From NCBI GenBank assembly GCA_964582715.1, contig CAZOSM010000005.1, forward strand, positions 1 to 55,255: a stretch of DNA of 55,255 nt, read 5' to 3'. Each line of letters opens with the position of its first letter. Positions within the stretch are counted from its first letter, which is position 1. Made by a program: the position numbers and the translations under genes. The DNA is from MFZZ01 sp964582715 (GTDB lineage: Bacteria > Patescibacteriota > Microgenomatia > UBA1406 > GWC2-37-13). This document shows, in pieces, positions 41,017 to 48,553 of this stretch. The notes under the pieces were generated by a model. That model made no database searches. It was not told the origin of the DNA and saw nothing but the letters and a program-made list of their open reading frames with translations.

Positions 41017-41040
41017 GTTCTCCTCCTTCTGTGCCAATGT
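41014..41040 (+). promoter_or_regulatory. bipartite promoter-like element with anti-ribosome-site spacer
   Basis: TAGGT 41014-41018, 14 nt, GCCAATGT 41033-41040. The spacer TCTCCTCCTTCT (41019-41030) is complementary to 41049-41061, which contains AAAGGAGGAG, the ribosome site of the next gene (12 bp with one bulge). The TAG of the first box is also the stop codon of the holin extension. Confidence 0.8.
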
Positions 41041-41067
41041 GGGGGTATAGAAAGGAGGAGAGCCTAT

Positions 41068-41553
41068 GTGAAGAATTTACTGGTGCTAATACTCACGGTG
41101 CTCTTGGTGTGTATGCCAGCGAGTGCCGGAACCCTCAGTATGCACATTGCAGTGGGCGACTACCTGGGAGAACAGTCACAGACGAAGGTGGAGGCTTTCC
41201 TCTTGGGGGTAGCTTCACACGCTGTGTTGGATAGCTTGCCACGGCACCAATACGTGGTGAACTGGCAGAATGCACAGAGCTTGCGGAAGGACATGGACGT
41301 TCTCCTGCTGGACGGTGTTCTCTCACTCACACGAACCTTGGAGGCTGTACGCAGTGGTGATGAGACACGGCTCTGGGGAGTCATTGGGGCCGTCATGCCG
41401 GACATTGTAGACGGCTTGTATGCTCTCCACTGCCGGGAATGCTGGATGCGTGGGGAGCTTCTCCTTCCCTGGCACCAGTCAGAGAAGATGAAGCCACGGC
41501 TCACCAAGGGTGAGACTATGCTCTCAATTCTTGCTGTGCAGATTGCTTTCTGA
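41068..41553 (+). CDS. secreted metal-dependent hydrolase-like protein
   Basis: 161 residues. N-terminal signal peptide (LLVLILTVLLVCMPASAG). MHIAVGDYLGE and SHAVLDSLPRHQY, then GAVMPDIVD, resemble His/Asp metal sites of small integral hydrolases of the YdjM/zinc phospholipase C type (HxxLDxxPH). Since it follows the holin, a role in envelope degradation is possible. GTG 41068 has AAAGGAGGAG upstream. Confidence 0.6.
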   Translation: MKNLLVLILTVLLVCMPASAGTLSMHIAVGDYLGEQSQTKVEAFLLGVASHAVLDSLPRHQYVVNWQNAQSLRKDMDVLLLDGVLSLTRTLEAVRSGDETRLWGVIGAVMPDIVDGLYALHCRECWMRGELLLPWHQSEKMKPRLTKGETMLSILAVQIAF

Positions 41554-41608
41554 GGAATAAATGCAGGGAGGTGGGCAATACTCTAGAGCGAAAGGAGGCC
41601 ATATAAAA

Positions 41609-41983
41609 ATGGCTAAGTTCGCACTGGTGTTGTTGTCTGCTTCTCTGATCCTTTCCGGTTGTTTACCTTCAATCACAATAGGAGGGGCGGCGGTGCTGAC
41701 AGTAATAAATGAAAGAAGCGGCGTGACGGAGGACGGCAGACCCTACGTGTACGGCAAGGTGCAGAACTCAGGCGGCTCCACGGCTGAGAATGTGAGTGTA
41801 AAGGTCACTTGGTATAACGTAGAGGGTGACGTTCTAGGCGAGACAGGGCAAGGGCTGGCTCCTGCTGACATTCCGGCAGGGGAGGCCGTGGGCTTCCACA
41901 TTAGGCTGGAAGCGGCACAGGAAACGGAGCACTACACAGGGCCGGAGGATATTGACAGGTACGAAGTGCTCATACTGAATTAG
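41609..41983 (+). CDS. lipoprotein with FxLYD-like domain
   Basis: 124 residues. Signal peptide ending in lipobox LSGC (FALVLLSASLILSGC). The mature part has VYGKVQNSGGSTAENVSVKV, the FxLYD beta-sandwich pattern of bacterial surface lipoproteins. ATG 41609 follows AAAGGAGG. May act in superinfection exclusion, as other phage lipoproteins do; inferred. Confidence 0.75.
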   Translation: MAKFALVLLSASLILSGCLPSITIGGAAVLTVINERSGVTEDGRPYVYGKVQNSGGSTAENVSVKVTWYNVEGDVLGETGQGLAPADIPAGEAVGFHIRLEAAQETEHYTGPEDIDRYEVLILN

Positions 41984-41989
41984 GCAGAG

Positions 41990-42022
41990 TTGCCGGGGCT
42001 GAAAAGTTCCGGCAAATTTTTT
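41990..42022 (+). terminator. terminator
   Basis: TTGCCGG (41990-41996) pairs with CCGGCAA (42009-42015), then ATTTTTT. Confidence 0.85.
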
Positions 42023-42033
42023 ATGTTTTTCTC

Positions 42034-42063
42034 TTGACGTTTAAACCACAACCGTGTTATACT
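42034..42063 (+). promoter_or_regulatory. sigma-A-like promoter with GTTTAAAC
   Basis: TTGACG 42034-42039, 18 nt, TATACT 42058-42063; GTTTAAAC 42039-42046 overlaps the last -35 base. Confidence 0.85.
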
Positions 42064-42107
42064 GTAGTTGCAAGGGAACACCACACCAAACACGGAGGCG
42101 GTTGACA

Positions 42108-42359
42108 ATGTTTGTGACGATTGAAGAACTGCAAAATGACACGGAGCTTCTGGAGAAGAAACTGCGAGAGTGGGAAATGCGGCTTCACCACTACAAGGTA
42201 AGGGGAGCCAAGAGCGGGGCCACGGTCCACCAGCACGCAAACACCCTGGCAGTGATTCAAAACCTCATAACCCTGGCACGGAAGCGGGGAGAGATCACAC
42301 AGGAACACTGGGACGTGATGATGCGAAAACTAAAAGAGGCGGCAAGGTTGAGCCGATAG
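42108..42359 (+). CDS. small helical protein, paralogue of 47650
   Basis: 83 residues. The core REWEMRLHHYK, (R)GAKSGATVH and C-terminal KLKEAARLSR match residues of the 47650 protein (KEWESALLQIK, RGARSGATIH, EKARRLGR), so the two are duplicates. All-helical, basic, no family recognised. ATG 42108 follows GGAGGCGG. Stand-alone cassette. Confidence 0.7.
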   Translation: MFVTIEELQNDTELLEKKLREWEMRLHHYKVRGAKSGATVHQHANTLAVIQNLITLARKRGEITQEHWDVMMRKLKEAARLSR

Positions 42360-42363
42360 ACAA

Positions 42364-42393
42364 GGGGGAGCCGAAAGGCTCCCTCAATTTTTT
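42364..42393 (+). terminator. terminator
   Basis: GGGAGCC-GAAA-GGCTCCC then TCAATTTTTTC. Confidence 0.85.
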
Positions 42394-42407
42394 CTTCTGT
42401 TTTTGTG

Positions 42408-42446
42408 GTTTAAACGCTTGACGTTACACAATAGCCGTGTTACAAT
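42408..42446 (+). promoter_or_regulatory. sigma-A-like promoter with upstream GTTTAAAC
   Basis: GTTTAAAC 42408-42415, TTGACG 42418-42423, 17 nt, TACAAT 42441-42446. Confidence 0.85.
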
Positions 42447-42492
42447 GTAGTTGAGGCAAGGGAAACACACCAACCACACGGAGGCGGTACAA

Positions 42493-42801
42493 ATGAACGG
42501 ACGAGCGATTGCACACACGACGCTGGCACAACTCGGAGGAAGCGGCAAGCTCCAGGCCATGATTGGGGCACACAACTTCACCTCTGACGAGAAGGGCACC
42601 TTGGGATTCCACTTCAAGGGTTGCCGGAAGGCCAACATTCTCCAGATCGAGCTTGACCCTTCGGACACGTACAATGTGAAGTTCCTCAAGTTCAACAAGC
42701 GCACGCTGGAACTCAAGGACGTGAAGGAGTACACAATGGTGTATGCGGATCAACTGAAAGAGATTGTTGAGAGCTTCACGGGGCTGTACCTGAGCCTCTA
42801 A
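42493..42801 (+). CDS. conserved phage protein of unknown function
   Basis: 102 residues. Pattern MIGAHNFTSDEKGTLGFHFK, NILQIELDPSDTYNV and YADQLKEIVESFTGLYLSL belongs to a small alpha/beta protein widespread in phages, function unknown to me. ATG 42493 after GGAGGCGGTACAA. First gene of a three-gene cassette. Confidence 0.75.
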   Translation: MNGRAIAHTTLAQLGGSGKLQAMIGAHNFTSDEKGTLGFHFKGCRKANILQIELDPSDTYNVKFLKFNKRTLELKDVKEYTMVYADQLKEIVESFTGLYLSL

Positions 42802-42811
42802 GGATCGCAAA

Positions 42812-42836
42812 GGCCGGGGCCGAAAGGCTCCGGCTC
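42812..42836 (+). promoter_or_regulatory. GC-rich intergenic hairpin
   Basis: GCCGGGGCC-GAAA-GGCTCCGGC without a T-run; more likely an mRNA-processing or stability hairpin than a terminator. Confidence 0.6.
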
Positions 42837-42862
42837 CCACCACCCAGAAAGGGGAATGCAGA

Positions 42863-43123
42863 ATGGAGTCATACGTGAGCGAGTACGGGCACACGGTTGG
42901 GTACGTGAACATTGAGGGCGGCGGCACATACTTGACACTGTTCAACAATCGGTACTACAGGCAGAAGGCACTCAAGAAGCTGGATGAGGTGGACGGTGTT
43001 CTGGCTTTCGCAGTGAATGGGAACCACAGACTAGCACAGAGGGCACGTATGGCGAAGTGGGACGGCAAAGCCTTCCGCATGACCGTGGGCGGCATGGAAT
43101 TGGAAGTGGTGAAGCTAAGATGA
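42863..43123 (+). CDS. hypothetical protein
   Basis: 86 residues. Beta-rich N terminus (YVSEYGHTVGYVNIEGGGTY), then a helical basic part (NHRLAQRARMAKWDGK). ATG 42863 follows AAAGGGG; ATGA overlap with the next gene. No family recognised. Confidence 0.65.
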   Translation: MESYVSEYGHTVGYVNIEGGGTYLTLFNNRYYRQKALKKLDEVDGVLAFAVNGNHRLAQRARMAKWDGKAFRMTVGGMELEVVKLR

Positions 43124-43374
43124 AGAAGCTACCAGAGCGCACGTCAGACTATGACAGGAATGAGTCAAAGGCAGGGGATCACCTCCCTTGTCTGGTGTGC
43201 GGAAGAGGGATTAAGAATGAAGGCAGGGCCAAATGGGTGCATGTGATTAAGGGCGGTAGTTACGCTTGGGAGCCAGGGGATGCAGTTGACCCTGCTGGAG
43301 ACTTGGGAGCCTATCCCATAGGGCCGGAATGCTCCAAGAAGTACCCAGACCTGCCATACTTGCCGGAGGAATAA
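43120..43374 (+). CDS. small zinc-binding protein
   Basis: 84 residues. CLVCGRGI (about 24-31) with a later IGPECSKKYP gives a possible three-Cys plus His zinc module, similar to the DUF6011-type pattern in 17850 (CxxCGR...GPxC). ATG 43120 overlaps the previous stop. Confidence 0.65.
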   Translation: MKKLPERTSDYDRNESKAGDHLPCLVCGRGIKNEGRAKWVHVIKGGSYAWEPGDAVDPAGDLGAYPIGPECSKKYPDLPYLPEE

Positions 43375-43392
43375 ATTCCTCCGGTTTTTTTT
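43363..43392 (+). terminator. terminator
   Basis: CCGGAGGAA-TAAA-TTCCTCCGG then eight T; overlaps the stop codon. Confidence 0.9.
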
Positions 43393-43402
43393 CGTTTAGG
43401 GG

Positions 43403-43431
43403 TTGACGTTTAAACCTCACCTTGTTATACT
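43403..43431 (+). promoter_or_regulatory. sigma-A-like promoter with GTTTAAAC
   Basis: TTGACG 43403-43408, 17 nt, TATACT 43426-43431; GTTTAAAC 43408-43415. Confidence 0.88.
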
Positions 43432-43472
43432 ATCATTGCAAGGCAAACACAACACAACGGAGGCGGTGCACG

Positions 43473-43754
43473 ATGGCAGTTCGCAAACGGCAGACGGTGA
43501 AGGTCCAAGAGGTCAAAGAGCGAGTCAACGCAATGATTAAAGCGCACGCTCACAACGCACCTGAGAATGACCAGTTTCGCATGGGCATGGCGGCAGTGCT
43601 GGAAACGATCCTCCACGAAAGCGGCCAGTACAAAGGCTTCAATTACAATGAGTGGCTGGAAGGCGGCTTCACCAAGTGGCGTGAGGATGGAGAGCCAGGG
43701 TTCCCTGAAAAAGAGAAGTACCTTGGCGACCAAACCAACCGCACATACCACTAA
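43473..43754 (+). CDS. hypothetical protein
   Basis: 93 residues. Basic N terminus (MAVRKRQTVKVQEVKERVN), helices, then aromatic-rich end (KGFNYNEWLEGGFTKWRED). ATG 43473 after GGAGGCGG. No family recognised; stand-alone cassette with own promoter and terminator. Confidence 0.7.
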   Translation: MAVRKRQTVKVQEVKERVNAMIKAHAHNAPENDQFRMGMAAVLETILHESGQYKGFNYNEWLEGGFTKWREDGEPGFPEKEKYLGDQTNRTYH

Positions 43755-43762
43755 GGACAGAG

Positions 43763-43793
43763 AGCCGGAGGGAAAAATTCTTCCGGCTTTTTC
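43763..43793 (+). terminator. terminator
   Basis: GCCGGAG pairs with TTCCGGC, then TTTTTCATTTTT. Confidence 0.85.
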
Positions 43794-43804
43794 ATTTTTA
43801 GGTG

Positions 43805-43833
43805 TTGACGTTTAAACCTAAAGACGTTATACT
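43805..43833 (+). promoter_or_regulatory. sigma-A-like promoter with GTTTAAAC
   Basis: TTGACG 43805-43810, 17 nt, TATACT 43828-43833; GTTTAAAC 43810-43817. Confidence 0.88.
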
Positions 43834-43871
43834 AAGATTGTAAGGCAAAACAAACACGGAGGCGGTACACG

Positions 43872-44108
43872 ATGACTGGTTATGAGAAGGCAGTGCAGAT
43901 CAAGGAAGCCGGACAGGGCGAAGCAAGGGAGCGGCTCCTGGCTCTGTGGACGCACCTGGAAGATAAGTGGAACCAAGCGGGAGAGGGCCGGGAGCAGGAT
44001 GCACTGAGCATGGAGTTGCGGGGCTTGGTGAACGGGGCTATTGCACTAGGGTACAACACAGGGGAAATGCAGGAAGAGGTTTGGCGGCGACTAGGGACGC
44101 AGGACTGA
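43872..44108 (+). CDS. small helical protein
   Basis: 78 residues, all-helical and charged (RERLLALWTHLEDKWNQAGE, LRGLVNGAIALGYNTG). ATG 43872 after GGAGGCGG. No family recognised; stand-alone cassette. Confidence 0.7.
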   Translation: MTGYEKAVQIKEAGQGEARERLLALWTHLEDKWNQAGEGREQDALSMELRGLVNGAIALGYNTGEMQEEVWRRLGTQD

Positions 44109-44114
44109 GGCAGA

Positions 44115-44148
44115 GGGCCGGGGCGAAAAGCTCCGGCTCTTTTTTATT
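44115..44148 (+). terminator. terminator
   Basis: GCCGGGGC-GAAAA-GCTCCGGC then TCTTTTTTATTT. Confidence 0.88.
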
Positions 44149-44182
44149 TCCGCAGGTATAAGGTACAAGCGGGGCCACGTAT

Positions 44183-44289
44183 GGTGAGGTAGAGCGTGAG
44201 GTTGAGGGCCGTGGTTCCTGAGATAACCACAAGGCGAACCTACCCAAAGGGCGGTGCTCTCAGAGATTCGGCTCTCACTCCTCACCTCT
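44183..44289 (+). ncRNA. possible tRNA-like or structured RNA
   Basis: In a gene-free stretch (44149-44319). GGTGAGG (44183-44189) pairs with CCTCACC (44280-44286); inside is a hairpin GTGGTT-CCTGAGAT-AACCAC and a short AGAG-ATTCGG-CTCT helix near the 3' end, in the order of a tRNA with a long variable region. There is no CCA directly after the acceptor strand. It could be a decayed tRNA-Ser-like element or chance. Confidence 0.25.
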
Positions 44290-44319
44290 ACTCTCCACCA
44301 CTGGAAGGAGGTGGCTCCC

Positions 44320-44565
44320 TTGGAGTCTCAAATTACCCAGGTGATGAATGAACTGTTCAACATTTTGCTCAAGGTGTCTGTTCCTGCGGCTTTCCTACGG
44401 CTGGCAGTGGCAGGACTCAAGCACCTTGCAGGTGATGGTGAAAGCGTGTCAACGGCTCTGCGGCAGGTAGGCATTGGCCTATTTGTTATTATCACGGCCA
44501 AGACCACTGTGAGCTTGATTCAAGGCTTTGCGGAGGCCGTGGCGGTGTTTCAAGGTGGTTGGTAA
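44320..44565 (+). CDS. small two-helix membrane protein of conjugation-like module
   Basis: 81 residues. TTG 44320 has AAGGAGGTG 7 nt upstream. Hydrophobic helices around LNILLKVSVPAAFLRLAVAG-like and VGIGLFVIITAKTTVSLI segments give a VirB2/Maff2-like layout. Only 3 nt separate it from the VirB6-like gene, so it likely belongs to the same membrane complex. Family assignment is inference from size, topology and neighbours. Confidence 0.65.
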   Translation: MESQITQVMNELFNILLKVSVPAAFLRLAVAGLKHLAGDGESVSTALRQVGIGLFVIITAKTTVSLIQGFAEAVAVFQGGW

Positions 44566-44568
44566 ACG

Positions 44569-45483
44569 ATGGAAGAACAAAAGGGATGGCTTGCACTCAT
44601 TTGGGACTTCCTCAACACTCCACCACCAAAGCCGGAAATTCCCATATTCACACAGGCTGTGGAGGGCGTGGAGGGAGCACTGTCTCAGTGGATCGCAGGG
44701 CAGGTGCTTGGTGTCACTCAGTGGCTCTCAACGCTCCTGCTGTACACTCCCAGTGCATTCTTACAGTCTGAGGCATTCAAGGAGATACACGGGTTTGTGG
44801 CGGCTCTCGCATACGCTGGAATGGTGCCAGTGCTGGCATGGGCCGGAATACGCACAGTGGTGGGGAAGCAGACGGCAGAGGAGGCCGTGCGGCAGGTGGC
44901 ACGGTTCGCAGTGGTGCCAGTGGGCATTCACCTCACACCTCCGGCTGTGCTCATGTTCCTCAACCTGTTCAACAACCTTGCGGGGATGATCCTGCAAGCG
45001 GCTCCACTCAACCCAGAGCAGGCTCTCACTCCTCCGGTGTTTGACGTGACCCTGCTCATTTTCCTGGCCTTGTATGTGTGGCTGGCTGTGCAGTTGGTAA
45101 AGTTTTACTGTTACAGGAATTATGCCATTGCTGTGCTGGTGGCACTGTCTCCTCTCATGCTCCTTGCATGGGCAGTGGATGAGGGCCACAAGTTCCAGAG
45201 GTGGCAGGGGGAGGTCATGGCTCTACTCACAACCCAGGTGGCACACGCTCTCCAGCTTGTCATATTGGTTGCAATGACTGTGGGAGCCGGGAGCGTGGCA
45301 GAGGAAGGCGTGCCAATTATCGCAATACAGGTGGGCGCACTCATGTTTATGACTCGCACACCTGAGTGGCTCAAGGAGTATATGCACACGGTGCCAGAGG
45401 GCCTGTCAATGCAGGGACTCCGGCGCAATACTCTGACGGTGAACAGACTTCTAAGGAGGGTGAAAGGTGTTCTCAAGTCTTGA
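44569..45483 (+). CDS. polytopic membrane protein, VirB6/TrbL-like
   Basis: 304 residues with about six membrane helices (AALAYAGMVPVLAWAG, LLIFLALYVWLAVQL, YAIAVLVALSPLMLLAWA, LQLVILVAMTVGAG). Layout and position before a VirD4-like ATPase match VirB6/TrbL-type inner-membrane channel proteins of type IV secretion systems. ATG 44569. The end overlaps the ATPase start by 17 nt. Confidence 0.7.
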   Translation: MEEQKGWLALIWDFLNTPPPKPEIPIFTQAVEGVEGALSQWIAGQVLGVTQWLSTLLLYTPSAFLQSEAFKEIHGFVAALAYAGMVPVLAWAGIRTVVGKQTAEEAVRQVARFAVVPVGIHLTPPAVLMFLNLFNNLAGMILQAAPLNPEQALTPPVFDVTLLIFLALYVWLAVQLVKFYCYRNYAIAVLVALSPLMLLAWAVDEGHKFQRWQGEVMALLTTQVAHALQLVILVAMTVGAGSVAEEGVPIIAIQVGALMFMTRTPEWLKEYMHTVPEGLSMQGLRRNTLTVNRLLRRVKGVLKS

Positions 45484-47011
45484 AAAGATCATGGGACGGA
45501 CGGCCAAGGAGCTTTTTGACGATGTGCCACACTTGCTGTGTGCATTGGGCGGTGAGCTTCTCACAGAGGGCCAGAGAGTGGTGTCTAAGGCTTTCCTGGG
45601 TGTAGAGGCCAAAGAGGGGGAGAAGGACGCTCAGGAGGCTCCCAGGCACCTCCTGCGGGGCACTGTGCCACTGGGCAAGGTACAGGGAAAGTGGAGCAGG
45701 CGCACGGTGTACTTTCCCAAGGGTGACAACAGGCACAAAATTGTGGTGGGTGCCACGGGTGCCGGAAAGACGGAGTGGGCAAAGAACTACGTGGTGAGCA
45801 GGCCAGGAGGCGTGGCCTACATGGACAACACAGACGGCTCTGGTGCTGAGTCAATCCTCAAAGCTCTACCACGGGAGCGGCTGGAAAAGACGGTACTCCT
45901 TGACCACTCCAACAAGCACTGGCCTCTCCCAATGGGCATGGCTGAGAAGGCGGGTGACGTGTTCGCAGAGGATGCTATCACGGCTCAGTGGGTGGCCTTC
46001 TTTGAGGCTAACTTTGAGGTTGAGGGCCAGTATATGACCACAGAACTCATTGCGTATGCGTGCAAGGCTGTGTTTTCGGTTCCAGGGTGTACCATTCTGG
46101 ACGTGGTGCGAATCGTACAGGAGGAGCCTTTCAGGGAGTGGGTGCTCAACAGGGTACACGACAAAGACACGCTCAAGTGGTGGCGTGAGCGGTTTGGGCG
46201 GCTCAGTGAGAATGAGCAAAAGCAGGTGAGAGCCTCATTCCTCCGGCGTGCTGGAATCCTCTTCCAAGACAGGGTACTCAAGTACACCTTGGGGCAGGCA
46301 CCTGCGGAGCCTCTCCCATATCGCAAGTGGATGGATGAAGGGTACACGGTGATTATAAAGGCCACAGAGGGCCTCTCTGCGGCAACGGTTCGCACTATCA
46401 TGGCACTGCACGCTCTCAACTTCTGGAGGGCCGCACTGAGCCGGGAGGACACGCAGAAGCGCACACCCTTCATGCTCATTGCAGATGAGCCTCAGACGTG
46501 GCTCTCAAAAAACGCTGACACGCTGGACGATATTTTCAGCAAGGCCAGGAAATATGGCTTTGGAATCATGTGCTTATTCCAGAGCTTTAAACAGGTGGCG
46601 AAGGAGTCACCTGCATTGCTTAGGATCATGCTGGACAATTACCCTGACTTGGTGGTGTTCCGTACCAGTAAGGAGCAGGCACAGCTACCCTTCAACCCAG
46701 AGGAGCTTCCCAAGTATCATTTTGGGGCCAGGGTGGACGGCTCCGAATGGTTCACGGCCAAGGCTCCGGCACTTGCAAAAGCAGTGCGGCAGAACGTCAT
46801 ACCCTTCAAACAGGCACAGAGAGAGCGGTGGAACCAGGACTGGCAGAGGGTGCAGAATGACATTGACAGGAGGGAGCACGTATGCCAAGACGCAGTAAAT
46901 ATAAGCGGCCAGGGGCCAGAGTCACAGAGCAGTGGTTTAGGCTCTACGTGGAGCCACGGCTCACGGAAAGAGACAGGCGAATCCTCCGGTTCCTCTCTCA
47001 TTTTCGACTAG
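45467..47011 (+). CDS. VirD4/TraG/HerA-like conjugation ATPase
   Basis: 514 residues. Walker A GATGAGKT (about 95-102) and Walker B LIADEP (about 336-341), followed by SKARKYGFGIMCLFQSFKQV, the usual sensor region of TraG/VirD4/TraD DNA-pumping ATPases. Such proteins bring DNA to a type IV channel. No membrane helices are visible, so it may rely on the preceding membrane proteins. GTG 45467 has AGGAGGG 6 nt upstream. The last 130 nt overlap the next gene. Confidence 0.85.
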   Translation: MFSSLEKIMGRTAKELFDDVPHLLCALGGELLTEGQRVVSKAFLGVEAKEGEKDAQEAPRHLLRGTVPLGKVQGKWSRRTVYFPKGDNRHKIVVGATGAGKTEWAKNYVVSRPGGVAYMDNTDGSGAESILKALPRERLEKTVLLDHSNKHWPLPMGMAEKAGDVFAEDAITAQWVAFFEANFEVEGQYMTTELIAYACKAVFSVPGCTILDVVRIVQEEPFREWVLNRVHDKDTLKWWRERFGRLSENEQKQVRASFLRRAGILFQDRVLKYTLGQAPAEPLPYRKWMDEGYTVIIKATEGLSAATVRTIMALHALNFWRAALSREDTQKRTPFMLIADEPQTWLSKNADTLDDIFSKARKYGFGIMCLFQSFKQVAKESPALLRIMLDNYPDLVVFRTSKEQAQLPFNPEELPKYHFGARVDGSEWFTAKAPALAKAVRQNVIPFKQAQRERWNQDWQRVQNDIDRREHVCQDAVNISGQGPESQSSGLGSTWSHGSRKETGESSGSSLIFD

Positions 47012-47595
47012 CCACAAGTGACCAGTTAGCAAGGGTGTTTTGGCCTGACTGTGCGAAGGCTCAAGACCTGTGCAACCGAAGGCTCAGGGTGCTCTATGAC
47101 CTGCACTGCATTGACAGGTTCTTTCCTCCCACAGTGGAGGGGAGCGCACTGCAACACGTGACGCTTGACAGGGCCGGAGCCAGGACACTTGGCTTAGAGA
47201 ACTGGAAGAAGTTGGACGCACTCCCTCTCACGTTTCGGCACACAGTGCTTGCGGGTGAGTTTCGCATACAAGCACGGCGGCACGGGTTCCCTTGGGGCAC
47301 CTCAGAGCACTCCTTGGGGCCAGTGGTGGCTGACGTGTACTATCCAAGGGAGCGCATGGCTGTGGAGATAGACACAGGCACGGAGAGCCACACAACGCTC
47401 AAGGAGAAGGCCACACGATACAAACGCATTAGGGGCCTGGGCGTGCTTTTGATCGTAACCACGGGGCCACGGGAGAGGCTCAAGACGTTCCTTGACGGTG
47501 TGGACGGCGTAGCAGAGAGGAAGGCCGGGGCACGCTTTGAGCGGCTTCCAGAACTTTTGGCGGCTCTGGCGAAAAAAGAACAAAAAAGTGCTTGA
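46882..47595 (+). CDS. replication-relaxation family protein
   Basis: 237 residues. Begins with a basic winged-helix region (TERDRRILRFLSHFRLATSD, QLARVFWPD), then RLRVLYDLHCIDRFFP and a nuclease-like core with PVVADVYYPRERMAVEIDTG. This is the Replic_Relax pattern seen next to TraG-like ATPases in conjugative elements, probably acting on element DNA. ATG 46882 follows AGGAGGGA. Last gene of the module. Confidence 0.8.
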   Translation: MPRRSKYKRPGARVTEQWFRLYVEPRLTERDRRILRFLSHFRLATSDQLARVFWPDCAKAQDLCNRRLRVLYDLHCIDRFFPPTVEGSALQHVTLDRAGARTLGLENWKKLDALPLTFRHTVLAGEFRIQARRHGFPWGTSEHSLGPVVADVYYPRERMAVEIDTGTESHTTLKEKATRYKRIRGLGVLLIVTTGPRERLKTFLDGVDGVAERKAGARFERLPELLAALAKKEQKSA

Positions 47596-47620
47596 CGTTT
47601 AAACAGTAACTTGTTATACT
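47592..47620 (+). promoter_or_regulatory. sigma-A-like promoter with GTTTAAAC
   Basis: TTGACG 47592-47597, 17 nt, TATACT 47615-47620; GTTTAAAC 47597-47604. It overlaps the stop of the relaxation gene. Confidence 0.88.
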
Positions 47621-47649
47621 ATCATTGCAGGACAAAAGGAGCGTGAGCG

Positions 47650-47847
47650 GTGCTGAAAGAATGGGAAAGTGCTCTCCTCCAGATCAAACGGAGGGGAGCA
47701 CGGAGCGGGGCCACCATTCACGGGTGGGCAGACGCAGTGGCAACGGCTGAGACACGGCTCCAGCTAGTGAAGCGGAGGGGGTTGCGGGACGGAGACAAGG
47801 AAGTGATTGAGGACAACTTGGAGAAGGCACGGAGGTTGGGCCGCTAA
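47650..47847 (+). CDS. small helical protein, paralogue of 42108
   Basis: 65 residues. GTG 47650 has AAGGAGCGTGAG upstream. Shares RGARSGATIH, the (L)KEWE start and RRLGR end with the 42108 protein but lacks its first 18 residues. Basic, all-helical; function unknown. Confidence 0.7.
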   Translation: MLKEWESALLQIKRRGARSGATIHGWADAVATAETRLQLVKRRGLRDGDKEVIEDNLEKARRLGR

Positions 47848-47870
47848 AAAGTGGCTCAACTTTTTTCATT
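47835..47870 (+). terminator. terminator overlapping the stop codon
   Basis: GTTGGGCC (47835-47842) pairs with GGCTCAAC (47853-47860), then TTTTTT; overlaps the end of 47650. Confidence 0.8.
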
Positions 47871-47877
47871 TTAGAGG

Positions 47878-47906
47878 TTGACGTTTAAACCACACGATGT
47901 TATACT
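47878..47906 (+). promoter_or_regulatory. sigma-A-like promoter with GTTTAAAC
   Basis: TTGACG 47878-47883, 17 nt, TATACT 47901-47906; GTTTAAAC 47883-47890. Confidence 0.88.
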
Positions 47907-47954
47907 GTTATTGCAGGACAGGGAGACACACCAAACACACGGGGGCTGACGCAA

Positions 47955-48236
47955 ATGACTGGGTTCACGGTGAAGGGCGCACACAACACTCCGACACGCT
48001 ACGAGATTATTGCCACACTTCCGAATGGGGAAAAGGTACGCTTGGGCTTCCTCACCCACGTCAACAAGCAGACGCTCCTCAAGATGGCACAGGATCAGAA
48101 TGAGAAGTTCATTGAGCACCTGCCGGAAGAGTTTGACATGGCATATAAGGCACAGGCTTGGACGTTCGGAAATGTGACGGTTGGTAAGAGCGGTATGACA
48201 GAAAAGACACTCCGCACCTTGGAAGGGGAGGCGTAA
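47955..48236 (+). CDS. hypothetical protein
   Basis: 93 residues. Beta-rich start (TGFTVKGAHNTPTRYEIIAT) and helical middle (QTLLKMAQDQNEKFIEHLPE). ATG 47955 after GGGGGCTGACG. No family recognised. First of a two-gene cassette. Confidence 0.65.
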   Translation: MTGFTVKGAHNTPTRYEIIATLPNGEKVRLGFLTHVNKQTLLKMAQDQNEKFIEHLPEEFDMAYKAQAWTFGNVTVGKSGMTEKTLRTLEGEA

Positions 48237-48238
48237 AC

Positions 48239-48484
48239 GTGGCGCAAGCACCAGACACCAAAGAGGGTAACTACTACGTGAGTGTAGTGGACGGACCACA
48301 GCACGCATTACTACTGGGACCATTCTGCAACGATCACGCAAAGGCTCTCTCCCTGGTGGAGAAAGCCAGGGATGAAGCAGTGAGGATTGACAGGAAAGCG
48401 TGGTTCTATGGCTTCGGCACCTGTCGGCTCCCATTGGACTATGACAAGCCGGGAAAACTCAATTACTTGCTTGAGGAGGACTAG
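48239..48484 (+). CDS. conserved phage protein of unknown function
   Basis: 81 residues. Pattern YYVSVVDGPQHALLLGPF, HAKALSLVEKARDEA and WFYGFGTCRLP is shared by small proteins I have seen in several phages, with no known role. GTG 48239 has GGGAGG 7 nt upstream, 2 nt after the previous stop. Confidence 0.7.
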   Translation: MAQAPDTKEGNYYVSVVDGPQHALLLGPFCNDHAKALSLVEKARDEAVRIDRKAWFYGFGTCRLPLDYDKPGKLNYLLEED

Positions 48485-48513
48485 GGCATATACACACATA
48501 GCAGGGAAGGGGG

Positions 48514-48542
48514 CCGGAGGAGAAAATTCCTCCGGTTTTTTC
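48514..48542 (+). terminator. terminator
   Basis: CCGGAGGA pairs with TCCTCCGG, then TTTTTTCTT. Confidence 0.88.
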
Positions 48543-48553
48543 TTGCTAAGTGC

